Assembly (NCBI GenBank): GCA_036008325.1 | Contig: DASYNW010000148.1 | Coordinates: 1-24,191 of the forward strand | Source of the DNA: AP-15 sp036008325 | GTDB taxonomy: Bacteria; Pseudomonadota; Alphaproteobacteria; ATCC43930; CGMCC-115725 | Length of the DNA stretch: 24,191 nt | Direction: 5' to 3' | In this document: positions 7,479-15,794 of the stretch, piece by piece | Layout: each line of letters starts with the position of its first letter | How positions within the stretch are numbered: position 1 is the first letter of the stretch | The notes under the pieces: generated by a model | What the model saw: only the letters and a program-made list of their open reading frames with translations | Databases searched by the model: none | What the model was told of the DNA's origin: nothing | Position numbers and translations under genes: made by a program

Positions 7479-7503
7479 GGAACCCGATCGCACTCGCGTC
7501 GTT
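7479..7503 (+). promoter_or_regulatory. EcfG-type general stress promoter of the entericidin-like gene
   Basis: GGAAC (7479-7483) and CGTT (7500-7503) are separated by exactly 16 bases, a perfect match to the EcfG (general stress response sigma factor) consensus. Initiation would be near 7510, leaving a leader of about 30 bases with GGAGG at 7530-7534 before the ATG at 7540. Upstream lie several CTCGG/CCGAG inverted repeats (7408-7458) that might bind a further regulator. Confidence 0.75.
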
Positions 7504-7539
7504 CCCCCTATGGGGCGACTGATGGTTTTGGAGGTTGAG

Positions 7540-7722
7540 ATGAGGCAGCGTAAACGTTACGGAGCGGTCGGGTTGTTTTTGGGCGCTTTGATGCTGTTGG
7601 GAATGGGCTCGCTGCTTTCGGCGTGCGGCACCGTCGCCGGCGCCGGGCAGGACGTGTCGGCCATCGGCAACACGGTGACCGGCGGAGCCAACCAGACGCA
7701 ACGGGCCACCGGCGCTCCTTGA
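7540..7722 (+). CDS. Entericidin-like small lipoprotein
   Basis: A 60-residue lipoprotein precursor. It has a basic start (MRQRKRYG), a hydrophobic stretch LFLGALMLLGMGS and a lipobox LSAC, so Cys30 is the likely lipidated residue. The mature part CGTVAGAGQDVSAIGNTVTG is the hallmark of the entericidin A/B family, small membrane lipoproteins induced in stationary phase and stress. The ATG at 7540 is chosen because GGAGG sits five bases upstream and because it gives the shortest n-region; an ATG at 7522 would add six residues. A perfect EcfG-type promoter lies just upstream and a stem-loop just downstream, indicating a single-gene stress transcript. Whether it is toxic to the cell, as for EcnB, is not shown. 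Confidence 0.88.
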   Translation: MRQRKRYGAVGLFLGALMLLGMGSLLSACGTVAGAGQDVSAIGNTVTGGANQTQRATGAP

Positions 7723-7736
7723 CGTAATTGCCGGCA

Positions 7737-7759
7737 TCCTCGCCCGCAACGGGCGAGGA
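7737..7759 (+). terminator. Stem-loop after the entericidin-like gene
   Basis: TCCTCGCCCG (7737-7746) pairs perfectly with CGGGCGAGGA (7750-7759) around a CAA loop, 14 bases after the stop codon. There is no T-run, so it is terminator-like rather than a classic intrinsic terminator. Confidence 0.55.
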
Positions 7760-7941
7760 CTCGGCGGCGACGCCTGGCGAGCGGCCGACGAGTTTCGGGC
7801 AAATTCCGGCGCCGCTGTTCGCTCGCGGCCGAAGCAGTTGGGGTCGACGAAGGCGGCCCGATCGTTCATATCAGGCGGATCAGGCCGCCACCGGCGAATT
7901 GTGCGCCTCGCCGCACGAAATCGCGGCCGAAGGAGGTCACG

Positions 7942-8589
7942 ATGTTCGCCGTAATCTTCGAGGTGCAGCCGAAACAGGCGCGGTGGAACGACTACCTCGT
8001 TCTTGCCGGGTTGCTCAGACCCGAGCTGGAGAAGATCGACGGCTTTATCGACAACGAGCGATTTTCGAGCCGCCGCCGCGCCGGGCTGATATTGTCGCTG
8101 TCGATCTGGCGTGACGAGAAAGCGCTGGTGCGCTGGCGCACGCTTGGGGCGCATCACGACGCCCAGCAGCGGGGCCGATCGGAGATTCTCGACGATTACC
8201 ACCTGCGGGTCGGCGAGATCGTGGCCGATACCGCGGCTCCTGCTGGCGGGAGCTTGCCGCAGCAGCGCTTCGATGAGACCGAAATCGGCGCTGCCAAACT
8301 GGTGACGATCAGCGAGATCCGGGCGGATGACGGCGCGCGAGATGCGAACGCAGCGGAGCGGCTCGGCCTGCCGAGCGGCGGATCCAATGGCGTCATCGAG
8401 CACGAGGTCTTCGAGGGCATCAACGACCGCAGCAAATTGCTGCTGCTGGCCGCCTGGCGGGATTCCGCGGCTGCACCGGGGTGGCGCCCGGCCCCGTCCG
8501 CCGGCGCCGAGCTGCGGCACCGGGCGGTGCGCATCATCCGCGACTATGGCCTGCGCGACCGCCGCGAAGCGCCGCAATACTACCCGTGA
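7942..8589 (+). CDS. Two-domain antibiotic biosynthesis monooxygenase (ABM)-like protein
   Basis: A 215-residue soluble protein. Residues 1-95 (MFAVIFEVQPKQARWNDYLV, then IDGFIDNERFSSRRRAGLIL, SIWRDEKALVRWRTLGAHHD) follow the ferredoxin-like ABM fold: strand, helix, PGFxxxxRF, strand, FWxDEexlxxWR, H. Residues about 118-205 repeat the pattern less clearly (AKLVTISEI, VIEHEVFEGINDRSKLLLLA, AWRD, RAVRIIRDYG), suggesting a degenerate second copy. ABM proteins act as dimers, as cofactor-free monooxygenases or haem-degrading enzymes, but many are uncharacterised, so activity is not claimed. AAGGAGGTCACG directly before the ATG makes the start secure. It is convergent with cinA. Confidence 0.72.
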   Translation: MFAVIFEVQPKQARWNDYLVLAGLLRPELEKIDGFIDNERFSSRRRAGLILSLSIWRDEKALVRWRTLGAHHDAQQRGRSEILDDYHLRVGEIVADTAAPAGGSLPQQRFDETEIGAAKLVTISEIRADDGARDANAAERLGLPSGGSNGVIEHEVFEGINDRSKLLLLAAWRDSAAAPGWRPAPSAGAELRHRAVRIIRDYGLRDRREAPQYYP

Positions 8590-8630
8590 CAGCGGCCGCC
8601 GGCCGCCGGCTCCAGGGCGAGCCGAGCGGG

Positions 8631-9923
8631 CTATTTCTGCTCGGATCTTTCGAAATCGGTGCGCTCGGTCACCGGTAGGCCGTGCAGATAACGGCGCAGG
8701 CAATCGAGGCCGAGCTCGACGGCGCCGAGCCGTACCCAGTCGCGGCCGCCGTAAATCCGCGAGCGGCGGGATTCGACGCCGTCCGCGGCGGCGATCGCCA
8801 GATGGATGCTGCCGCCGAAATCGATGCGGTCGGGGCCGTCATCAACCTCGATCAAGACCGCCAGCGCATGGCTGGCCCCAGATGCCTCGCGCGCGGCGCG
8901 GGCCGCCGCCTCGGCCGCTTCGCGGCCGAATTCGCCGCCGATCAAACCGCCATCCGCCCCATCTACGAGGCCGAGCGCGGTCGCGATCGCGGCCGGGTCG
9001 CGGGCCACCCAGCCGCGGCGGAAAACTTTCTCGGCGCCGGGCAGGTGGGCGATGCGGGCCGCGATCTGGCCGCCGGTGAAGGTCTCGACCACCGCGAGCG
9101 AACCGCCGCGCCCGCCCAGCGCCGCCAAGACGACGCCTTCGAGAGTATCGTCGTCCTCGCCGAGGATGAAGTTACCGAGCCGCTTGCGCACCTCCGCCTG
9201 CACGGGCGCCAGCTTGCGCGCGATGTCGTCCTGATCGACGCCGCGCACCGTCAGCTTGGTTTCGATCTGCGGATAATGGCTGCGAAAGCCGAGCTTGACC
9301 GTGCCGTCGGGCACCAGATCCTCGACCCCGGCGAGCAGCTGGTCGACATGCGATTCGCCGAGCCCATAGGAATGAAAGCGCTTCAGGCGAATGACGCCGG
9401 GCGTCCCGCCGCGCGCCAACAGGCGCGGAATGATCTGCTCCTCCAACATGCGGAAGAGCTCGCGCGGCACCCCGGGGGTGAAGAAAAATCTTGCCTTGCC
9501 GATATCGAGGGCAAAGCCGCAGGCGGTCCCGACCGGGTTGTCGAGGATCTCGGCACCCTGCGGCAGCATCGCCTGCTTGCGGTTGTTCGCCGACATGACC
9601 CGGCTGCGCCGGCGGAAAAACGCCTCCATGCGACCGAGCCAGTCCTCGTTCAGCACCAGGTCGACCTCAGCGGCGCGAGCGGCGATCTCCTGCGACAGAT
9701 CGTCGACCGTGGGGCCGAGTCCGCCATTGACGATGACCGCATCGGCGCGCTCGCCGGCCATCCGAAACGCCGCCAGCAATTCGTCGCGGTCGTCGCCGAC
9801 GATCGTTCCCCAGGCGACCGACAGCCCGAAATCCTCGAGCTTCTGGCTCATATAGCTGAAGTTGGTGTTGACAATCTTGCCGGTCAGGACTTCGTCGCCG
9901 GTGCAGATGATCTCGATGCGCAT
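8631..9923 (-). CDS. cinA: CinA-family protein with degenerate C-terminal deamidase domain
   Basis: A 430-residue cytoplasmic protein with the CinA layout. Residues 1-170 are the molybdopterin-binding-like COG1058 domain (IICTGDEVLTGKIVNTN at 5-21, NGGLGPTVDDLSQE at 66-79, FFFTPGVPREL at 146-156), linked with ADP-ribose/NAD-derivative hydrolysis. Residues about 260-420 correspond to the PncC nicotinamide-mononucleotide deamidase domain. The family motif ESCTGG reads ETFTGG (280-285), the following YSNxxK segment reads ARDPAAI (307-313), and the GIAGPDGG region reads VDDGPDRI. The usual serine, tyrosine and lysine are therefore absent, and deamidase activity is unlikely. The start ATG has GAGGGCGG upstream. 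A role in NAD salvage or repair is inferred from the family. Confidence 0.85.
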   Translation of the reverse strand: MRIEIICTGDEVLTGKIVNTNFSYMSQKLEDFGLSVAWGTIVGDDRDELLAAFRMAGERADAVIVNGGLGPTVDDLSQEIAARAAEVDLVLNEDWLGRMEAFFRRRSRVMSANNRKQAMLPQGAEILDNPVGTACGFALDIGKARFFFTPGVPRELFRMLEEQIIPRLLARGGTPGVIRLKRFHSYGLGESHVDQLLAGVEDLVPDGTVKLGFRSHYPQIETKLTVRGVDQDDIARKLAPVQAEVRKRLGNFILGEDDDTLEGVVLAALGGRGGSLAVVETFTGGQIAARIAHLPGAEKVFRRGWVARDPAAIATALGLVDGADGGLIGGEFGREAAEAAARAAREASGASHALAVLIEVDDGPDRIDFGGSIHLAIAAADGVESRRSRIYGGRDWVRLGAVELGLDCLRRYLHGLPVTERTDFERSEQK

Positions 9924-10049
9924 CTACCGCCCTCATGACGGGGCCGACGACGCGGGCTGGCCGCGTCATCTTTGGCCGCTGGTTGCGCGACGGGTGTAGT
10001 CCCATTCGCGATCCGCTGCCAGCCGGCCTTGTGCCACGGCGATACGGTG

Positions 10050-10073
10050 CCCGCAGTCTCGGCGCACTGCGGG
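10050..10073 (-). terminator. Stem-loop after the ankyrin gene
   Basis: CCCGCAGT (10050-10057) and ACTGCGGG (10066-10073) form a perfect 8-bp stem with an 8-base loop, 11 bases past the stop codon of the ankyrin gene on the minus strand. No T-run follows. Confidence 0.45.
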
Positions 10074-10083
10074 TCGAGCGCGC

Positions 10084-10668
10084 TCAGCGGCCGGCTGAGC
10101 CCTGCGCCCGCCGGATCGCCTCGACCACCGCCGGACGATGGCTGTCCTGCGCCCAGCCGAGCACGTCCCGCCCGGTGTAGTCGGTCTTGGTCGGGCTGGC
10201 GCCCTTGGCGAGCAGCGCCTCTACCAGCTCGAAATCGCCCCGGTTCGCGGCGATCATCAGCGGGGTGATCCCGTCCCTGTTCTGCGGATCGACCGCGGCC
10301 CCGGCATCGAGCAAGAGCTTTGCTGCTTCGGTCTGGCTCTGGTCGGCGGCGAGGTGCAGCGGGGTATCGCCGAGCGGATCGGGGACATTCAGCTTGGCAT
10401 TCGCCTTGATCAGGATCTCGATGATCTCGATATTGCCGTTCATCGCCGCATAGTGGAGCCCGGTGCGCGAATGCTCATCGAACTGGTTCGGGTCGCCCTC
10501 GCCGCCGCCGACCAGCTGCTCGACCTGCGCGGCATCGTTCTGCGCCGCGGCGCGGGCCACATTCGAGTAATAGTCGCCGAACAGGTTGATCGCGGCCTCG
10601 GCGGTGGAACCGCCAAGAACCAACGCGAACAGCGTTGCCCAGAGAATGACCGCCCACCGCGTGCTCAT
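10084..10668 (-). CDS. Exported ankyrin-repeat protein
   Basis: A 194-residue protein with an N-terminal signal peptide (WAVILWATLFALVLGGSTAEA, cleavage likely after Ala25 or Ala26) and then at least three ankyrin repeats: SRTGLHYAAMNGNIEIIEIL (68 on), LGDTPLHLAADQSQTEAAKL (99 on) and DGITPLMIAANRGDFELVEA (132 on). A partial capping repeat TGRDVLGWAQ ends the protein. Ankyrin repeats are protein-binding surfaces, and the signal peptide places this one in the periplasm. The ATG at 10668 has GGGGAGGGAG just upstream; the longer in-frame extension is Arg-rich and runs into the divergent cobA gene. Function and partner unknown; a periplasmic scaffold or stress role is possible. Confidence 0.85.
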   Translation of the reverse strand: MSTRWAVILWATLFALVLGGSTAEAAINLFGDYYSNVARAAAQNDAAQVEQLVGGGEGDPNQFDEHSRTGLHYAAMNGNIEIIEILIKANAKLNVPDPLGDTPLHLAADQSQTEAAKLLLDAGAAVDPQNRDGITPLMIAANRGDFELVEALLAKGASPTKTDYTGRDVLGWAQDSHRPAVVEAIRRAQGSAGR

Positions 10669-10757
10669 CGCTCCCTCCCCGCCCATCCTAGGCGGCGCGG
10701 CGAAGTTTCCTCCCTCGATCTTAGCAAATCGTCGGCGGATGACTACGTTGAGGCCTC

Positions 10758-11627
10758 TTGACCTTTGCCGCTCGGGGACAATTGTTGATCGACAGCGCGC
10801 GCCTTGGTCTGCCTGATTTCGAGCCCGGCCAGGTGTGGCTCGTCGGCGCCGGCCCGGGCGATCCCGGGCTGCTGTCGGTGTTGGCCTTGCACGCGCTGGC
10901 GCAAGCCGATGCCGTCGTCTACGACGCACTCGTCGATCCGCGCATTCTGCGCCTGGCGCGGGCCGGTGCTGCGCACGACTATGCCGGCAAGCGCGGCGGC
11001 CGTCCGTCGCCGAGCCAGCCCGACATCTCGGCCCGGCTCATTCGCCTGGCCGAGGCCGGCAACCGCGTGCTCCGCCTCAAAGGCGGCGACCCCTGCGTCT
11101 TTGGCCGCGGCGCCGAGGAGGCGCTGGCCTTGGTCGCCGCCGGGATTCCGTTCCGCATCGTTCCCGGCATCACCGCCGGCATCGGCGGGCTGGCCTATGC
11201 CGGGATCCCGGTCACCCATCGCGAGACCAACTCGGCGGTCACCTTCCTCACCGGCCACAACAGCGACGGCACCGTTCCCGACGGGCTCGATTGGGGTGCG
11301 ATCGCCCGCGGCGCTCCGGTGCTCGTCATGTACATGGCGCTGAAGCATCTGCCGAATATCGTCGCACGCCTGATCGCCGGCGGCCGCAGACCCGACGAAG
11401 CGGTGGCGGTAGTCAGCCGCGCCACGACACCCGAGCAGCAGGTGCTGGTCTCGACCTTGGGCGATGCCGCCGCGGCTTCGCTCGGCTGCGAAACCCCGGC
11501 GGTGGTCGTCGTCGGCGAGGTCGTGCGATTGCGCGCGGGGCTCGACTGGCTCGGCGCCCTTTCCGGAAAAAAGCTCGACCCCGCCCCGCTCGGCCATGCC
11601 CCGCTCGACCGCGACGAGCGGCGCTAA
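10758..11627 (+). CDS. cobA: Uroporphyrinogen-III C-methyltransferase
   Basis: A SAM-dependent enzyme of up to 289 residues that methylates uroporphyrinogen III at C2 and C7 to give precorrin-2, the branch point to sirohaem and cobalamin. The family blocks are all present: VGAGPGDPGLL (29-39), VVYDALVDP, YAGKRGG, RLKGGDPCVFGRGAEEALAL, IVPGITAGIGGLAYAGIPVT and LVMYMALKHL. The standalone length excludes the CysG fusion. No ATG is available: TTG codons occur at 10758, 10782 and 10785, and GGGGAC at 10774-10779 would best serve 10785. The true start is therefore within about nine residues of that given. No other corrinoid or sirohaem gene is in the window. Divergent from the ankyrin gene. Confidence 0.92.
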   Translation: MTFAARGQLLIDSARLGLPDFEPGQVWLVGAGPGDPGLLSVLALHALAQADAVVYDALVDPRILRLARAGAAHDYAGKRGGRPSPSQPDISARLIRLAEAGNRVLRLKGGDPCVFGRGAEEALALVAAGIPFRIVPGITAGIGGLAYAGIPVTHRETNSAVTFLTGHNSDGTVPDGLDWGAIARGAPVLVMYMALKHLPNIVARLIAGGRRPDEAVAVVSRATTPEQQVLVSTLGDAAAASLGCETPAVVVVGEVVRLRAGLDWLGALSGKKLDPAPLGHAPLDRDERR

Positions 11628-11685
11628 ATGTCGTTTGCGCGTCGATCGAGACGGCCATGCGCCTCGACCTTTCGCCAATGGTTAT

Positions 11686-11761
11686 CGGTCGGGCCGCGCG
11701 GCAAACCGCGCATCGACCGCCCTCCGGCGGTATCGTATAACCCGCGCCGGCGCAACGCGGG
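11686..11761 (+). other. Cluster of overlapping stem-loops between cobA and the sulfotransferase gene
   Basis: A stem CGGTCG/CGACCG (11686-11691 with 11714-11719) encloses GCGCGG-CAAA-CCGCGC (11696-11711). A second hairpin ACCGCC-CTCC-GGCGGT (11716-11731) shares bases with the first, so the two compete. A third, CCCGCG/CGCGGG (11741-11746 with 11756-11761), follows. This could be a terminator region for cobA or a structured leader for the next gene. Confidence 0.4.
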
Positions 11762-11912
11762 TCGCGATGGCGGCGCCCTTTGCTGGCAACGTATTGCGGC
11801 CTGCTGCCGATCGCCGGCGGCGGCCCTGGGGGAGAGCGAACCTTGCGGTTTGCGGCTACGGCATGGTTCGGGCATAGCGTGGGCGAAGCGATCGCCCGCA
11901 CCCGCCGGCGCC

Positions 11913-13121
11913 ATGGTTGACGCGTTGACCTGGCTGCGGCGGCCGCCGAGCGCCGAAGCTTTGATTGCCCGCGCGAAGCGGCGCACCGGATTGACCGATT
12001 TCGGCGACATTCCGTTCGCGCGGCCCTTGCAAAAGCTGCTCGCCGCCTGCCGCGATGAGGCCGATCTGAGCCTTTTTGGGGGGGCGGCGATTCGCTGGGA
12101 CACGGTGCGCTTCCTGTCGAATCTGCTGCGGCTGCGCGACGAGGAAAAGCGCACCCCGGCGATCCTCGACCGGGCGATCGAGCGGCCGCTGATCATCGCC
12201 GGCCTACCGCGCTCGGGCACCACCTTCCTGCACGGGCTCTTAATCGAAGACCGGGCCAATTTGGTGCCTCGCGTTTGGCAGCTGATCCATCCTTATCCCG
12301 CGAGCCCCTCCGGCGGCCGGGATCGCCGGCCGCGGCAGGTCGCGCGCCAGCTGCGCCTGTTTCAGCTGTTGGCGCCGCAGTTTCGCCACCTGCACCCGAT
12401 CGAGGCGGGTTCGCCACAGGAATGTTCGGAGATCACCGCGCACCTGTTCGCCAGCCTGCGCTTCGATACGACCTATCGCATCCCGAGCTACCGGCGCTGG
12501 CTCGACGACACCGGGCATCTCGACGCCTACCGCTTTCACAAGCGCTTCCTGCAGCACCTGCAGCACCAAGCCGGCGGAAAGGGGCGCTGGGTGCTCAAAT
12601 GCCCCGACCATATTTTTGCATTGGGCGCGATCCGCGCGGTCTATCCCGATGCGCAGCTGGTCTTCGTCCATCGCGACCCGGTCGCGGTCCTGGCCTCGGT
12701 CGCGCGGTTGACCGAGGTGCTCCGGCGACCCTTCAGCCGCCGGATCGATCGGATCGACATCGGCCGGCAGGACAGCGAGCGCTGGCTGGCCGCGGCGGAG
12801 CTGATGATCGCCGCCGCCGATCGAGAGGCATTCGCGGCGCCGATATTTCACGTCCATTACGCCCGGCTGGTGGGCGACCCGGTCGGCACCGTGGCGGGGC
12901 TCTATCGGCATTTCGGGCAGAGTCTCGATGCCGCGGCGGCGGACCGCATCGGCCGCCGGGTGGCGGCGAACCCGAACGGCGGCTACCGCGGCCGCCGCGC
13001 CCGCCTCGACGATTACGGGCTCGATCCGGCGCGCGAGCACGAGCGCTATGCCGGCTACATGGCTCGCTTCGGGATTCGGCCGGAACAGGGACGAAGATCC
13101 TCGCGCTCCGCCCGAGGCTGA
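11913..13121 (+). CDS. Sulfotransferase family protein
   Basis: A 402-residue protein of the bacterial sulfotransferase_3 type, which transfers sulfate from PAPS to a hydroxyl or amine. The PAPS 5'-phosphosulfate loop is GLPRSGTTFLHGLL (97-110), and the 3'-phosphate site is in LVFVHRDPVAVLASVARL. The segment WVLKCPDHIFALGAIRAVYP and the C-terminal YRGRRARLDDYGLDP are also typical of this group, whose N-terminal 90 residues form a helical lead. The ATG at 11913 (MVDALTWLRR) is chosen because the conserved family region starts soon after; it lacks a strong ribosome-binding site. The frame is open further upstream to 11628, but that stretch holds stem-loops and looks non-coding. Acceptor substrate unknown. 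Confidence 0.83.
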   Translation: MVDALTWLRRPPSAEALIARAKRRTGLTDFGDIPFARPLQKLLAACRDEADLSLFGGAAIRWDTVRFLSNLLRLRDEEKRTPAILDRAIERPLIIAGLPRSGTTFLHGLLIEDRANLVPRVWQLIHPYPASPSGGRDRRPRQVARQLRLFQLLAPQFRHLHPIEAGSPQECSEITAHLFASLRFDTTYRIPSYRRWLDDTGHLDAYRFHKRFLQHLQHQAGGKGRWVLKCPDHIFALGAIRAVYPDAQLVFVHRDPVAVLASVARLTEVLRRPFSRRIDRIDIGRQDSERWLAAAELMIAAADREAFAAPIFHVHYARLVGDPVGTVAGLYRHFGQSLDAAAADRIGRRVAANPNGGYRGRRARLDDYGLDPAREHERYAGYMARFGIRPEQGRRSSRSARG

Positions 13122-13166
13122 CTTTTGCGACGAGCTACGATCGATCGCTTACCGAGCGGGGTGCAG

Positions 13167-15794
13167 TCATGATTCCCGCTGCCCCGGCATGTCGGCCGAG
13201 GGTGCGGCGGCAACCGGGCCCGGCACCGAGGCCAGCAGCGCCGGAATGAACACCAGGCTGGCGACCAAGGTGCAGCCGAGGCTGATCAGCAGCAATTGCC
13301 CCATGCTCGCGGTGCCGGGATGGCGCGACAGCGCCAGCGCGCCGAACGCGGTGCTGGTGGTCAGCGCCGAGAACAGGATCGCGCGAGCCGTGGCGGACCC
13401 CAGCACCACGGTTCGCCCGGCCCGCCAGTTCATCACAAAGTAAATGTTGAACGAGACGCCGACCCCGAGCAGCAGCGGCAGCGCGATGATATTTGCGTAA
13501 TTGAGCGGCAGCGGCGCCAGCACCATGACCAGCACGGTCATCAGCGACGACAGCAGCAGCGGCGCCAGCACCAGCGACACGTCGAGCACCCGGCGCAATG
13601 CCACGAACAGGATGATCGTGATCGCCACCAGCGCGGCGATCGCCGCCGAGCGGAACGAGCCCACGATCGTGGCGCTGGTCGCCTCGATGGTCACCGCCGG
13701 GCCGCCGGCATCGGGGGCGACCGCGGTCACTTCGGCGACGAATTCCTCGAGGCCGCTGCTGGTGTTGGCCACGGCCTTGGGCAATACCTGCACGCGCGCG
13801 CGCCCGTCGGGCAGAACCCAGTCGCGCGCCAGCGTCGGCGGGATGCTGTGCAACGAGACCGGCTGCGCCGACAGCGCGCTGCGCAACTGGTCGAGCTGCG
13901 CCGGCAGAAACCGGGTCAACGCGGCATTGGCGGCGAGAACCACGTCATCGGGCGCTGCCGCCAGCCGGCGTAGATCGCCCGCGATCGCCACGAGCTGCGG
14001 ATCGGGCGAGGGCTTCGCCAGCGCCGGCGCCAGCGCCGCGTCGGCGTCCCTGGCGGCGGTGCGGATCTCGTCCACGGTCGGCGGCGCCGGCGGCTTCAGC
14101 GGGGCGAGGGTCGGCCCCAGCAGCATCGCCGCATCTTGGATTTGCGCGAGCTTTGCGTTCTGGTTCTTTGGCACGAAGCTGTCGATCGACAAGACGCCCG
14201 CGACCAGCGGCAGCTTTCCCAGTCGCTGCGACAGGGTTGCGGCGGTGGCCGGGTTCCCCGCCAGGATGTCGATCGTAAACGGATTGGTGACCGGCGAACC
14301 CATCAGGTCGTGGAGCGTGCGCATCGCCTCGGTATTGGGGTTCTTGGTATGCAGCGGGTTGGAGTCGAAGCGCAACTGCGGCAGCAACCCGACGCCGAGC
14401 GCGGCCACAGCGGCAAACACCACCAAGAGCGGCCGGCGTCGACGGCGCGCGATGTCGTCGAGCGGCGCCGCCCAGCGAAAGCCGACCTCGCCAGTTTCGC
14501 CGCGCGGGTGGAACAGGGTGATCGCCGCCGGGAGAAAAGTCACGGTGCACAAGAACGCGATCAGCATGCCGACGCCGGCGATCAGCCCGAGCTCGGCGAC
14601 ACCGCGGAATTCAGTCGGGACAAAGGCGAGAAACCCGGCCGACGTGGCCGCCGCGGCGACCAGGATCTGGCCGCCCGCCCGCCGACCGGTTTCGGCCAAT
14701 GCCTGGCCATGGTCGGGGTTTTCCCAGCGCCGTTCGCGATAGCGCACGCAGAACTGGATCGCGAAATCGACGGCGATGCCGACGAACAGGATGCCGAATC
14801 CGACCGAGACCAGGTTCAAGGTGCCGACCGCCGCGGCCGCGAACAGCAGGGTCAGCATCAGCCCGAGCCCGAGCGTCAACAGGATCGGCCCGATCAGGCG
14901 CCACGACCGGACCGCCAGGAACAGCCACAATGAGATCAGCAGGACACTGCCGATCATGCCGGCGACGGCGCCCTTGGCGACACTGGCGAATTCCTCGTCG
15001 GAGAGCGCCACACTGCCGGTGATGCGCACCCGCGCGTCGCCCGCCTTCACGAATTCGAGCTTGCTGGCTGCGGCGCGGATCGCCGCGGTAGCAGCGCCGC
15101 CGGGCTCCAGCACGCCGTGATCGAGCACGGGCTGCGCCAGCACGAATTTGTACGGGCCGCCCAGGCTCGCGACCTTGCCGCCGAGGAGGCGCGCCCACGA
15201 CAATGGGTGCGGGCGGCCGGCGAGTGCGTCGGCCATCGCCTGGTGGAACCCGGTAAGCGCGGTTCGATACGGCGACAGGTCGACCTGACCGTCCTTCACC
15301 CCTTTGCCCAGCAGCGCGAGTGCGGCGAACAAACCGCGCGCGCTCGGGTCGCGGGCCAGCTGCCCGAGAAAGGGCTGGGCGTCGATGGTTCGCTCGAGCA
15401 CCTCCTCGAGCTCTTTGGTATCGAGCAGCAGCAGGCCTTCCCGGGTCAGAAAGGGCGACGCGTCGGGACGGGTGACGGTTCGGAAATGCGCATGATCCGC
15501 CGCCAGCGCCGCCGCCAGGCCGGCGGCGGTTGCGTCTGCCTCTTCCGGTTCTTTGGCGTCGATGACCGCGACCAGCAGATCGGAAAACTGAGGGAACTCG
15601 GCATCGAAGGCCAAGGCCCGCTGCCGCCACGGCAGGCTCCGGGCGAACATTTTGTCGGTATCGGTGCTGATGCCCAGGTGGTGGGCCGCATAGAACCCGG
15701 CGAACCCCGCCAGAGCCAGCCCGGCCACGACAACGAGCATCCCGTGGCGCCGGCAGAAATCGACCAGGCCGGCCAGCAAGCGCTGAAATACCAT
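13167..15794 (-). CDS. hpnN: Hopanoid-associated RND transporter, HpnN-like (MMPL family)
   Basis: An 875-residue inner-membrane protein with the MMPL/RND layout. It has an N-terminal membrane segment (MLVVVAGLALAGFAGFYAAH), a large periplasmic domain, a five-to-six segment membrane block with GIAVDFAIQFCVRYRERR, a second periplasmic domain and a second membrane block ending near residue 865. The start HHLGISTDTDKMFARSLPWR, then RALAFDAEFPQFSDLLVAVI, closely fits HpnN, which moves hopanoids between membranes in hopanoid-making Alphaproteobacteria. Length also fits (about 860-880). It is a lone gene here: no other hpn genes are in the window, so the assignment rests on sequence resemblance. 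The ATG at 15794 has no strong ribosome-binding site. Other MMPL lipid exporters are the alternative. Confidence 0.78.
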   Translation of the reverse strand: MVFQRLLAGLVDFCRRHGMLVVVAGLALAGFAGFYAAHHLGISTDTDKMFARSLPWRQRALAFDAEFPQFSDLLVAVIDAKEPEEADATAAGLAAALAADHAHFRTVTRPDASPFLTREGLLLLDTKELEEVLERTIDAQPFLGQLARDPSARGLFAALALLGKGVKDGQVDLSPYRTALTGFHQAMADALAGRPHPLSWARLLGGKVASLGGPYKFVLAQPVLDHGVLEPGGAATAAIRAAASKLEFVKAGDARVRITGSVALSDEEFASVAKGAVAGMIGSVLLISLWLFLAVRSWRLIGPILLTLGLGLMLTLLFAAAAVGTLNLVSVGFGILFVGIAVDFAIQFCVRYRERRWENPDHGQALAETGRRAGGQILVAAAATSAGFLAFVPTEFRGVAELGLIAGVGMLIAFLCTVTFLPAAITLFHPRGETGEVGFRWAAPLDDIARRRRRPLLVVFAAVAALGVGLLPQLRFDSNPLHTKNPNTEAMRTLHDLMGSPVTNPFTIDILAGNPATAATLSQRLGKLPLVAGVLSIDSFVPKNQNAKLAQIQDAAMLLGPTLAPLKPPAPPTVDEIRTAARDADAALAPALAKPSPDPQLVAIAGDLRRLAAAPDDVVLAANAALTRFLPAQLDQLRSALSAQPVSLHSIPPTLARDWVLPDGRARVQVLPKAVANTSSGLEEFVAEVTAVAPDAGGPAVTIEATSATIVGSFRSAAIAALVAITIILFVALRRVLDVSLVLAPLLLSSLMTVLVMVLAPLPLNYANIIALPLLLGVGVSFNIYFVMNWRAGRTVVLGSATARAILFSALTTSTAFGALALSRHPGTASMGQLLLISLGCTLVASLVFIPALLASVPGPVAAAPSADMPGQRES

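Noticed and set aside
8592..8606. GCGGCCGCCGGCCGC palindrome downstream of the ABM-like and cinA genes
   Set aside because: Only a one-base centre, so no RNA hairpin of the normal type; likely a GC-rich coincidence.
11628..11912. Upstream extension of the sulfotransferase frame
   Set aside because: Arg/Cys-rich, no family resemblance, and contains overlapping hairpins; treated as intergenic.
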